A stretch of DNA of 64,000 nt, from NCBI GenBank assembly GCA_035582835.1, contig JAYKAV010000689.1, forward strand, positions 124,001 to 188,000, in the 5' to 3' direction. Both the position numbers and the translations under genes were made by a program. Positions 1 to 10,600 of the stretch are shown here, piece by piece. How positions within the stretch are numbered: the first letter of the stretch is position 1; every line of letters begins with the position of its first letter. The notes under the pieces were generated by a model. The model searched no databases and was not told the origin of the DNA. It saw only the letters and a list, made by a program, of their open reading frames with translations. The DNA comes from Phoebastria nigripes (lineage: Eukaryota; Chordata; Aves; Procellariiformes; Diomedeidae).

Positions 1-646
1 AACTATGCCGTATTGCTGTAGTAACAGGACAGGAGAGGGCTAAGTCAGGCACCATGCACAGAAAGCACAGAGCTGAGCTATGAGTCGCTGATGCACCGCC
101 GCTGGCAAACGTCCCTTTGAGATGTGGGAACTCATACAGCATCCCCTCATTGCAGTCCCAGGCACATTAATCTTAAATGGGTGCAATGTTAAGTAATCAC
201 TGTATTTTTGATTTACTGTTGCCAACCTAATGGGACTTCTGGAAGGTGCAATACATGTCAGGGATTGAATCCTGAATCTGCTGGGACAGCTTCTATCAAT
301 AAAGTCCAGTACAGATGTTCTCCTGATGACCTACGGAGACCAAGGACAGGACCATGCTTGTCTCCTCCCTGTACCCTGCTTCTTTTGGAAGTGCTAAGCC
401 TTGTACCTATCTGATTGCAGAGACCATAGCATGGAAATGTCTTTGGGCTTTTGCTATGTATTCTCATTAGAAGGCCTGCCAAAATATGGTGACTCCATTC
501 TAAAAATAGCAATCATAGATAATGTGGCCCAAGCTCACAGGTATCTTTTTGCTCTGTGATAATCGTGGTTTTGATGTGTTTAATTTAGTGAATTCAGTGT
601 CAATGTAACGTGGCCTTTCTGAAAAAGATCATCTTTTCGCTTTCAG

Positions 647-741
647 CCCAAGTCCAGCTTTCACGTCTCGTTGTACCTATACTCCTTGCAGTTGGCTGGA
701 TAGTGGGTTGTGCGCTAATGGTTTACATTGTCTTCTCTTGA
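647..741 (+). CDS. STRIT1: DWORF micropeptide (STRIT1), exon 2, C-terminal part of CDS with stop
   Basis: DWORF is a single-pass micropeptide of the sarcoplasmic reticulum in cardiac and slow muscle. It raises SERCA calcium-pump activity by displacing inhibitory peptides such as phospholamban. The exon follows a pyrimidine-rich acceptor ending in cag at 644-646 and ends at the donor GTAAGT at 747. Its first two bases complete a split codon. The frame then reads QVQLSR, followed by [20 protein letters not shown], then IVFS and a TGA at 739-741. Human DWORF, as recalled, has [20 protein letters not shown] followed by IYVVFS. The proline, the GWIVGC core and the VFS end all align. In mammals exon 1 encodes only about the first four residues (MAEK) and exon 2 the rest, which fits a peptide of 35 residues here. 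No plausible exon 1 lies in positions 1-640, so it should be outside the window. The identification rests on the sequence alignment. Expression is inferred. Confidence 0.93.
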
Positions 742-1292
742 TGGAAGTAAGTGACTTGTACAGTATCATATACCATCCATGCTTTCTTTGGTTTGCACTG
801 CCACCTTTTTAAACGTAATTTGCTTTGTCTTACAGGACAGAAGAATTTACAATGATGTTGATTAGAAGAACCTGGAAGTTAAATTGAAATTTCTAATGAC
901 TAAAATATGTATAAAATGAGTTATTTTTAATATCAACACTGTAAACATGGTGTACACTTTTTATCTACAGCAAAAATATGAAATGCTAATTAGAGCATTA
1001 GGAAGAATCATCAAACCAATTTCCCAGTTTTCAAATGGTTTGTAATTGAGTGAGTAGTTTTTGGAGTCCAGTGGTAGGTCAGATACCTGCCTGTTCTGCA
1101 GCCTGCTTTGTTATTGCCACCTTGAATTTAAGCAGTTTTGGAAACAGGATTCCCAGAGTTAGGGATGCAGTGGTGGACAAAAAAGTGAGTTAAGCTCATT
1201 TGTGAGATGTGCCGAGCTGGGGAAGAAGTATCTCAATGTATTTGGGAAAGTTTTAAGTGAGTTAAGACAATTTTTTAAGTTTTGTAGTAAAA

Positions 1293-1298
1293 AATAAA
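1293..1298 (+). terminator. STRIT1: AATAAA poly(A) signal, proximal, STRIT1
   Basis: A canonical AATAAA lies about 460 bases into the last exon. A GT-rich element (ttgtggtggt) follows about 20 bases later, as expected for a cleavage and polyadenylation site. This is the better supported of the two candidates. Confidence 0.6.
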
Positions 1299-1364
1299 TT
1301 ATTAAATTTAAAATATTGTGGTGGTACACTCTCCCTGTCCCAAGGTCTGAAGTGTTAGTGTCTA

Positions 1365-1370
1365 AATAAA
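1365..1370 (+). terminator. STRIT1: AATAAA poly(A) signal, distal, STRIT1
   Basis: A second canonical AATAAA lies 72 bases further on. It is followed by T-rich rather than GT-rich sequence. It could give a slightly longer 3' UTR. Confidence 0.4.
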
Positions 1371-1390
1371 TTTTCTGAAACTACATTAAC

Positions 1391-2214
1391 TTCCTTTTTG
1401 AAAAAAGTAAACAAACAGTCATACAAGTATACTAATACATAAATCACAAAAAAGTCCTTCACAAAATGAAAGGCAGACAGGGAAAGTTACCTGGAAACAA
1501 CGCACCCTAAAATGTATGACTTGGACTTTCTAAATCCTAAAACATTTGTTTTTTATTTAATAGTATGTAGATAAATACCAACTTAACTGCTGGTCTGTTC
1601 TGTTTACATGATATTCAGGGCCCAATTTTGTATTTTTCCATTGCCAACCAATCCAGTTCTTGTCAAATTAAATGTCGCTGGACTCAGCGGGCACTGAACT
1701 GGGTCGAGCCTATGTGGCATTCCAGGCCTGTTTTCTGGCATGCCGGCAGCCCCCCTTTGCAGGCNCCAGACAAAGTGCAATCCAGGGAGACTGGAGAACA
1801 AGCTAGAATTCAAAATGAAACTAAATAACTAGTCTGGAAAAAATGCAATGCAATAGGTGAAAATTCAATTTCTACACCTCGCAGGAACTGTTAAAAAGCA
1901 CAAATACAGGACAGGGAACTGCTGGCTGGATAGCCATTTTCAAAAAAGAGCCCGGGAATTGCCATGTATTACAACCTGAATTCAGGTCAGCAATGTCATA
2001 ACGTTGGTGTGAAAAGGGAAACATCTTGGGATGAGTAGCAGAAAAATGGCCTGAGAGATGCATGAAATCACCCCCCTGCTCTACCAGCAATGGTAAGGCC
2101 TCACCAGCCTGCTGCAGCTGGCTTGGGCACCACAGGAACCAGTTGTGGGCCAATGGGAAGGAACTCGGGGAGAGCAACAAGAGAGAACTGAGATTTGTAA
2201 CATTTAACCAGTGA
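1391..2214. other. Intergenic, nothing recognised
   Basis: No conserved coding frame, repeat family or RNA gene is recognisable here on either strand. One ambiguous base (N) occurs at about 1765. Confidence 0.5.
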
Positions 2215-2500
2215 GAAAATGAGCACACTGGAGTGGTTCAGCCTAGAAAAGAGCAGACTGAAGAAAATGTAAGTCTTAATTATATCAGACTTTTTGAAAG
2301 AGGAAGGAAATAATCTCTTCTTGGTGATACACAGGGCAAGAAGTAANGAAGAACTAGCAAGTGAGATTCAGGCTGTCCTTATGGTAAAGGCACAGAAGTA
2401 CTGGAAGAAATTTTTAGGCATAATAATATTATTGTTGATTACTGGAGGCCTTTGAGAACAGATGGACAAACGTTCCTTGGGCACGCTGCAGGAGTACAGG
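2215..2500 (+). mobile_element. Old CR1 LINE fragment, 3' part of ORF2
   Basis: Degraded sequence on the + strand still reads like the CR1 ORF2 C-terminus. A WFSLEKSRLKK-like stretch near 2230-2265 is followed by an LFLVIHRARS-like stretch near 2310-2345, in the order seen in CR1. A segment near 2440-2475 resembles the final LEAFKNRW-type part. Stops and indels show that it is long dead. The borders are approximate. Confidence 0.5.
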
Positions 2501-2601
2501 TGATCCTGCCTTGGTGCCTAAGGGCAACTATTTGACATCTCCTCGTGCACGAGTCTCCATGACTGTAAGTACTCCCATGAAATTCTGTGGGACTGTTTGC
2601 A

Positions 2602-2897
2602 GAGAATCATAGAATCCTTTAGGTTGGAAAAGACCTTTAGGATCATCAAGTCCAACCGTTAACCTAGCACTGCCAAGTCCACCACTAAACCATGTCTCTA
2701 AGCACCACATCTGCACATCTTTTAAATACCTCCAGGGATGGTGACTCAAGCACTTCCCTGGGCAGCCTGTTCCAATGCTTGACAACCCTTTTGATGAAGA
2801 AATTTCTCCTAATATCCGACCTAAACCTCCCCTGGCGCAACTTGAGGCCATTTCCTCTCGTTCTATCGCTTGTTACTTGGGAAAAGAGACAGAACCA
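2602..2897 (-). mobile_element. CR1 LINE 3' fragment, young-looking subfamily
   Basis: The element is in the minus orientation. Its 3' end at 2602 has the CR1 tail agaatcatagaat (tandem octamers on the other strand). The minus-strand frame encodes the end of CR1 ORF2: [20 protein letters not shown], then the [15 protein letters not shown] block and [16 protein letters not shown]. It is heavily 5' truncated, as is usual for CR1. It is strikingly similar to the copy at 59.6-60.1 kb, so the two belong to the same subfamily. Confidence 0.9.
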
Positions 2898-4950
2898 ACT
2901 GATGGTAACAACAGGCAAGTACTACTTCCAACATTAGGCTTTTTGGCATACAAGGAAAACATTTTAATGCTGGTTGCAGCGTTAGGAAAAGTCTGTATAA
3001 CATAGAATAGGAGATGAGCTGCAGATCATGCACGCAGCGTGTAGGTAAAGCTGTGTGAAGAAAGGCAGCAGTGCTATTAGAGCAACGAGACTGACCAGGG
3101 AGGCTAACGTTCAAATGAATGCATTGCATGTCAGTCGTCTCCATCTAACTATGGACTACGTAGCAGAAAGGGCTGAGCCTTCTGTCACATATTTAATGCT
3201 TTAACTTCGTATGTCCTTAAAACCTCCTAGATGTTTCCTGAATCATTAAGAGGAGGAAGAGGCATGAGAGAACTGTTTCTTTAGTTTGACAAGGGGCGGG
3301 TGGGCCAGTTCTCTGAATTTCCCGATTTTTGTGCTCTACTGTCAGCATGCTCGTGTGCAGCTACCGAGGCAGTTCAGACGCACCTATCAAACAAGGGCAG
3401 AAGCTGAGAGGATCACAAGCCTTTAGGTGAGATAGGCTGTACCACACAAGCGCTGGTAGGTATTGCATGACATACCAAAACCTAATATACTAAACTGTGC
3501 GCCTTGCAGTCATCTGAAGATACTGTAGTGTTGCCTGAATCAGCCTTGGTATGGTATTCTTATGCCTTTCTTTAGAAACTTGGCCTTACATGACACATTG
3601 CTGAATATCAAACTTTTTAAATAGCTGCTACCAGCTAAGGAACTTCAAACTTTTCAGAAACAGGCAAGAGTTAATTTCTCCTGAGGCCTGGGGAAGTATT
3701 TTTAGCCTTATTATGGGGAAAATTTCTTGGAATCTATTGTTATGAAACAGAAACATGTATGTCCTTCAAAAAGAAAACATCAGACTTATTTAAGGTTGGG
3801 AGGTCTGTTGTACAGCATAGCGTGTCTAGAATTGTGGCTCAGACTCACTGTGGCCTCCTGATTATCTTTTACTAGGGGTTTTGCCTTTTTTAATTATAAT
3901 TGGAGATAATTATATTCACCCGCTAGATAATGTGCCTTGAGACCTTCCAGTGACCTGGTCATTTAAATCAGAAATGATCATCAGATAATCTGAGCCACTG
4001 CATTTTCACAGACAGCGTTGAGCTTTTGAGCTCGAAGATTTTTATACTAAAACGTTTCAGTTCTCAGAAGACTAAATCATTAANAATTCAATCCCCAGTT
4101 AAAGTAGAGAACTGATTGTAGGAGGCATGTCTTGAAGATCCTAGCAAGATGTATGTTTAAGGGAATGTGAAAAAAATCTTAATGACCCTTGATGGGGTTA
4201 GATAGAGAAAGAAACTATTTTTTTGACTCCTGCTCACGCAATTTGTATAATTTTGAGAACGTGAGGAAGGCACATCAGTCAGATGTCCTGTCTCCCTCTA
4301 TGGTCAGTGTCTGTTATCCATGTTAACCATGAAAATTCCTTCGCAACTCCAGCAGCTATTAGCAGAAGCACTGAAGTGTGACATTCAGTTTTGGGAATTG
4401 TCTTAACACCAAGTTACTTCGCCTGTGAATGAACCGAGGGCAAAGGGTCAATCCTGTTTAATCAAATGTCCTGAAAGAAGGGATAAACCATGCAGTCTCT
4501 TGGATAGCTGGAGATTCCCAATCTCTGTGGCAGCTGCTGCTTCCATGCGAGGACCTCCAGCATCACCAACCGTCTTCTAGTCACTTCCAGATGAGAACAT
4601 CCATTCTAACTCACTNGTACATGTAGACTATGCAAGCTAAGAGGCTAGTTTAAGCATATACTTAAGCAGATACCTTATCTCATTTTAAGGACCGATGCCT
4701 CATTTTCTAAGACTGAGACCATCCAGACTGATACTAGCTCTGACTGTCCAAACTTTAGACAATAGGGAGGCTCTTGAAGACAGAGGTAGGTGTGCATGTA
4801 GTTCAATTCTCTGGTGTTTTTTAAAATCTCCCAGAAAACCCCGTGCAGAGAAATTGATTGCCATCATATGAAGTCCTAGTCTACATCTTGTCTTATGAGC
4901 TCATTCCTTTTGTGAGCGGACAAAGCAAATAGGGAGTTTCTTACCCTGCA
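2898..4950. other. Intergenic, nothing recognised
   Basis: The sequence is AT-rich and unique-looking, with scattered single Ns. I see no coding frame with family resemblance, no repeat I can name and no RNA gene. Regulatory elements cannot be excluded by eye. Confidence 0.5.
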
Positions 4951-4954
4951 CAAC

Positions 4955-5150
4955 TTGTCAGCTGTATCTGGTTTGCATTACGCCAGCAGCGTGATACAGA
5001 GCCAGCAGCAGCTCTCTCGCAGCTGCCTCGCAGCGTTCATCTGGGCTCTGACCTGCGCAGCTGCAGCGCGCCCCACGGATGGCACTGCATGGGTGGGCGT
5101 GCGAGCTGCCCGGCCACGGCCGCTGCCAGGACAAGGAGGCACAGAGTGAC
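4955..5150. other. CpG-rich patch, function unknown
   Basis: About 200 bases, clearly richer in GC and CpG than the flanks, with clusters such as gcagcgcgcc and ccggccacggccgc and several CAGCAG and PvuII-like CAGCTG motifs. Open frames cross it on both strands, but neither translation resembles a known protein, and open frames are expected in GC-rich sequence. It could be a small CpG island or an enhancer. Confidence 0.4.
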
Positions 5151-6420
5151 TTTATAGTGACCACGTACATATTTTTACATTTCAGTTTATTTACCAGGCA
5201 CTGATGAAAATAGTTCTGAAAGATCCAGTTGACCCAAGGGGCTTTTTCACGTGTCTAATAACATTTGGCATCGAATGTTTCAAATTAAAATGTTACAGAG
5301 CTAAAATATAAACATTACAATATGTTTTAGCTTTACCTGATTTTTGAGAGCAGAAAGATCTGATTTGGCAGAGCAAAACAAAATAACCTTCTAGGTTCGC
5401 TTCAATATTGTCAAGCTGACTTGCTATATACAGAGGAAAAGAAGTTCCTGCCAGTTTTGGAGAGTAATAAAAAGATGATTATTCCAAGAAAATACGCATC
5501 CCACTCGCTGTTTAAAGTCCACTAACCACTCTGCAAAGTGACCTTCAGGACAACCCACTCATGTCTTTTCATAATGAAACTATACAATGCACTGCTGAAG
5601 CTTCCCACACTCGCAGGGGTGTATTGGGTAACAAAAGGTTTGGGTTTTTTTCTTCTTGAAAAATAAAACAAGTGTTTGGGTCCTAAGTTTTTTCTCTCAA
5701 ATGGAGAGATGCTAGTGATTTAGGAGAAGAAGAAAACATACACATTCAGATTTCTTCTGAAATTCAGGCGCATTGCTATTGAAGTGTGGTGATAGCTTCA
5801 GTTTTTCTGTCACTGTGCCAGTACATAGAACATTTGCGGTGTTATGATGCTGGAGAGGACTCTGGCTTCNTTACATTATAATGCCATTGAGGTCTAAAGA
5901 GCTGTGTCACATCACCTGAGATCTAGTTCTCAGTGAGCAAAGGTGGCCTGCACACGTTTAGGATGGGCACCTTTTTCAAGCCCCCTTTNCATTTCTGTAG
6001 TTTCCTTCCAGATAGGATGATGTTTTCTGTGATCTAAGATAATTTTTACTGATTAATCTATTATTCATCTTTTTATTTACAAAAGCTAAGTGGGAACATT
6101 TGGGTTCCTATTGCTCCAGAGGATGGTTGCCAAGTTTGCACCATGGCCTCTGCTTGGCTTTCCCCATTACCCACTCAACAGCTATTTGAGTAAGTTGATT
6201 AGGGATGAGTCTCTGTCCATCTGTCCTGGGATGCTGCGTGTGGCTTCCTGGTAACTGTTCCAGTCTCTTGTTTATATTCTTTTAATGCTTGTAATCTGAT
6301 TTAAGGATATTAGTATACACCAGAGCATAACTCTGTTCCTCTCCACTGCGTACAGAGCGGAGCGTTGTGAGAAAGCCTGCCTGTAGACCAGAGTTTATCT
6401 TAAGGAGACCTTCCTGCTCC
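5151..6420. other. Intergenic, nothing recognised
   Basis: AT-rich DNA between two GC-rich patches. No gene or named repeat is supported. Single Ns occur near 5870 and 5989. Confidence 0.5.
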
Positions 6421-6424
6421 AGAC

Positions 6425-7640
6425 TTAAACCAAAGACAGTGGCTCCCCGGCACTTTGCCCACCTCTTGTGTCTCTTCTGCCCCAAAGGCTAACACCAGCA
6501 CACCAACCTGCTCCCTGCCAGCTCATTGCTCTTACCCCTGCTGCCTCCAGGCCCAGCTTAGCCATGCCTTTTACACCTGGGTTTAACTGGATCGGTAACT
6601 GTGAGCCCTGGCCTAACCCCATTAGTACAGACAGACCCCTTTCCCCAGCAGTGTTAATGGAGGATGCTTCCCTCCTCTTCATCTTCTCTTGGTTCAAGTG
6701 GAAAGTGAAAANCACACAGTCAGTCCCGCCCGCTCCTCTCTGATACAGCAATCCCCAGTCCAGGATCTCCCAGGAGGCTCCCCGGGTCTGCCCAACCGCA
6801 ATCCCGGCGGGCGTGCACGGCCCTCTGCTCACGCTCTGAACCACATCCCTCTGTGCCCTGCTGCTGGACAGGGGGTGGCTGCCGGCTCGTCCCAGCAGGG
6901 TGGCCACGCTGCCAGGGCTGGGCCAGGAGGCCCTCCCTGCCCCACAGGGAGACAGCCTGGAGGGGACCCTCTCCCAGTCAACGAGGCAGGCTGTGCCGCT
7001 GCTGCTGCTTTAAGTTGCACTGTGGCACCCGCGAACCTTCTGGAAGGGGGCGGAGCTATGGAGGGGCACTGAGGGGTGGGGCTAGGGGGGACCTTCTGGA
7101 AGGGGGCGGAGTTGTGGAGGGGCACTGAGGGGCGGGGCTAGGGGAGCTTTCTGGAAGGGGGCGGGGCTGGGGAACCTTCTGGAAGGGGGTGGGGCTAGGG
7201 GACCTTCCGGAAGGGGGCGCGGCTGTGGCGGGGCACTGAGGGGCGGGGCTAGGGGAACCTTCTGGAAGGGGGCGGAGCTATGGGGGCACTGAGGGGTGGG
7301 GCCTGGCAGGGTTGTCCTGTAGCCCCAGGCGCGGGCAGGGCTGGGAGGGGAGGTTCTGTGGGTGGGGTCGGTGGTGTGGTGGGGCTGAGGTGGGGATCAC
7401 CGCCCACCCGCCTGCCTTCCCTCCCTCCCCGGCAGCCCAGGCATTGCAGGAGCAGCCCAGGATGTAGCTGTAGCCCCAGAGCGGGAGCCCGCCCAGGCTT
7501 GCCTTGAAGCCGCCTCTGGGATGTGTTTCAGCAAGGGCTGGCCCAGGCGTCAGCCCTGACCCCACCCCAGGGCCGTGATGCGCTGGCTCCGACCGCCCGA
7601 AGCCTCGTTTCACCTTTAACCTGCAGCAGAGATGGGGCCG
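6425..7640. other. GC-rich, CpG-rich block (possible CpG island)
   Basis: About 1.2 kb of strongly GC-rich sequence stands out from the AT-rich intergenic background. It contains many GGGCGG/GGGGCGGGGC boxes (Sp1/KLF-type) and the minisatellite at 7036-7310. Long overlapping frames on both strands are compositional; none looks like a known protein. No TATA box, splice pattern or coding exon could be tied to it, so a promoter role, for example for an unannotated non-coding RNA, is only inference. Confidence 0.5.
7036..7310 (+). repeat. GC-rich minisatellite, 55/56-bp units with 28-bp half units
   Basis: Six copies begin with a CTTCTGGAAGGGGG-like block (one copy TTCCGG) at about 7036, 7092, 7147, 7175, 7203 and 7258. 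The spacings are 56, 55, 28, 28 and 55 bases. Long units carry an extra segment containing GGGGCACTGAGGGG. Each copy has a G-rich run, GC boxes (GGGGCGGGGC or GGGGTGGGGC) and an inverted TTCTGGAA core. The last copy runs into non-repeat sequence near 7310. Confidence 0.9.
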
Positions 7641-10600
7641 CCACAGGTAGGAGCAAGGCTGGTTCTGTGTTAGTGCTGGGCATAGCTGGCTGACTCCTTA
7701 ACCCTGTCTTGCAACAGGAGTGCATCAGACCTGTGGGGCATGAAACTCAAAATACTTCCAAGTACAACCGTAATGGTATTCCTTACTGTGTGTAGAAATC
7801 CAGGCCTAACTTGGATCCTCAGTTTGCAGACCCATTCCCGGCTCCCATCTGAGAGTGGAGTGGAGGCTTTGCAGCCTTGTTCCTTTACTAGCATANGATT
7901 AATTCGATTTGCTTTTAAAAGTACTTTTCATGTGCAAAGCTGCAGAGAGCATTGGTTCCTGTGTGAAAATAGAGGACTTGCAAGTTTTTCCCTTTTTGTG
8001 AGGGGCTTGTTTCTGTTCAAAGCAAATACTGCAAGTTACATAGTAAGATTGCATTTTGTTTGTTGCAGTTTTTGTTTATGGACATTTAAGAAACTGACCC
8101 TGGGGAATCAGTGGTCTGTTTAGGTCAATTGATTTGCAGGGCATTGTTGTGCTTCACCAGCTGTAGGAGCTGGAGATGATTCCATCCTTGCACTGATCAA
8201 GGTCAAAGGGGCTGACCTCTGTGTGCCGCTGCACGGGCATATCCCAATCTGGGTGCTTCATATTGCCGGTAGCCGTCAGTGGGTCAGAGTTAACAGTGGC
8301 CTCTTGCTCTTAACATTCATGTGGGATCTGGNTGCGGTGAGCAAGCAGCCCTTAGCGGAGAGCGGGAGGAAGGATCCCTCTGAGGGGTGGGGCCCATCCT
8401 TCATCTCCAACCATCTCCAAAGTGCTTAGTCTGTTCCCTTTGTCTAGAAAGAGGGTTGTGGCTCCTCCGTCATTTGCAGAGTGGTCAGATTGTACCTGTT
8501 TGCGGTCACAGCATGTTGATTATAATGCATTTAACATTTTTACAGCAGCAGTGTTATGAGGCCCTCCAGATTGCAGCCTCTTGAGCCTGGTGCTATGCAA
8601 GAAGTGTAGTCAGTGACTGTTTCAGTGCCAGTGATTTATGAGTTGAGGTGTACTGACAGGCTAGAGGGCAAATAGGGTTCACACCTACGATAGCCTTTTC
8701 TGTTGTTACTTATGAAGTTGTATGATTTAATTAATGATTGTAACCCCTTGTATATCAAGATAGCTGTGGTTATTGGAGATAATCTTAACAGGATGAAGAG
8801 TTACTCTGCCAATATTATGTGCCTCAAACTGAACTATTTAAAACTGATTTAATAGCTTGTTGATTTAATAATCAAATGGTAGCTGCTAGTGCTCTGTATA
8901 AGTATCTTATTCTGGGTGGTAATGAAGGGAGAAGGTCACCAGAAAAACTCCGTACTTGAATGAGATCCCCTTCTGGAGAACAACACTTAATTAGAATTAG
9001 GAATGTAGGGCTGACAAAGACAGCCGGGTTTACTGAGTCCAGCCCTGAAAGCTGTCCTCAACAAAGGTAGGAAGTGTTTCTTGTAAACAAACAGGTGAAA
9101 ACATTTTGGTGAGTCTGTAGCCTTCTGTAGTTNCATCTGGTTGAAGATGCACCGGACAACTGGTGTATTTAGGGAGAGCCTGGGAGTTACTGCTGGCTTC
9201 CTCACTGATACAAGCTCTTCCATAACAGCAGTTGTGAGTTACGCTTTCTGCCATCCATTTTGTCTAGGTTACGATACCTCATCATGGTGATTAATGACTT
9301 CACCTCACTTCATTGCCTCNTAGCTGGACTATAGGCACGTAGTTCATGTGGGCATGAAGCCCAGTCTGTAAGAAAGTCCAGCCTAGTGTAGGAGGTCTCA
9401 ACACCAGCAGNACAACTGTCTTCTGCTCCTACGTTAGCTTCTCATAAAATACTAAATCAAGTTGCTGGTGTCAGTCCTTATGTTCAAGGTTCTAACTGAA
9501 ACAGTACCAGAATATCTAAACAACTCTAGATGAGGAATATAGTTGACAAACCTATTTTTGAAGCACTGTGTAACTACCAGAAGGTGACCTGTGCAGGAGG
9601 AGGATCTTTCTCAGGACCTGGTTCAACTCTGGATCAAATTCTGACTTCTAAGGTCCAACGGAAACCATATCATACAATTTTCTGTGTGCACCATATTTGC
9701 ATCTTTGACCATGTCTTCTCCAACATTAATATGTATAGCAATGCTTGTATATAACTAAATGAAAGTGGATGCTGTATTGCACGTCCGCTATTGTAGTGAG
9801 GAGAACAATAGCAAGCTTATTCTCATTTAGTATTCTGCTGGTGTATCATGGTTGAGATACAAGACTTGGAATAGATACGGGACATTTGGTAGCAATCAAG
9901 TGGAAATAGATCAGAGTCTTCTCAGATAACTTCATCAATAAAATCCCCATGTAAGGAAGGAAGCCTTAGAACAATAAAATGGTCTACTTAATAGCCTTAA
10001 ATGTCTAATCTTACAAAGGATTATTCCAAAATATTTTCTTGTTTTCTGTTGTTCCCATTAGTGTAATATCTAATTGCTACGTGAGGGTCTGCGTGGACAG
10101 TGGAGAACATACTGAATCATACTGTTGTTGCTGGGAGATCAGTGTAAAACAGAAGCTGTGAATGGGAAGTCTGAATAGTGTCAGCATGAGAAATTTTGTC
10201 CCAAATGTATGTTTGATAGATCCTGCTATGTTCATAAGATTTTGGATGGTACCTGTAAAGGCTCTAAGGGGGTTGCGTTGTTTGGAAGTCAGTGCGCTTA
10301 TTCCTTTCCTGGATACAGGAAACAGTTCCCTTACCAGAGGTAATTATTTTTGGTGCAAAGTGTACTAAACATTTGTCATTACACAGCAGAGTCCCAGGCA
10401 ACACAACAGCCAGCTGAGCCTGCGTGAGGGAATGAATATAATTTCATAAAAAAAGAGGTGAGTAGGACTCCAGGGCACAGATCCAGCCTTCTGCCCATTG
10501 CTGAGTCTAGGAGGCTGGTCTGAGCTCATTAGGACTCACTTCTATTACACACTGATTTTATGAGGAAAATTTTTCTTTTCTGTCTTGAGTCACCACCATC

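Larger units (their letters stand above)
836..1390 (+). other. STRIT1: STRIT1 exon 3, 3' UTR (end approximate)
   Basis: The intron that begins with GTAAGT at 747 finds a good acceptor, a T-rich tract ending in ttacag at 831-835, so a non-coding last exon begins at 836. The stop codon lies only five bases before the upstream donor. That spacing is short enough not to trigger nonsense-mediated decay. The three-exon layout with a non-coding last exon matches the mammalian gene as recalled. The 3' end depends on which poly(A) signal is used. Confidence 0.7.

Noticed and set aside
1..640. Search for STRIT1 exon 1 (ATG plus about four codons before a GT donor)
   Set aside because: No ATG followed by Ala-Glu-Lys-like codons and a donor in the needed phase was found, so exon 1 is probably outside the window.
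6425..7128. Long open frames on both strands in the GC-rich block
   Set aside because: They overlap in several frames and reflect the scarcity of stop codons in GC-rich DNA and the minisatellite. The Pro/Gly/Ala-rich translations match no family.
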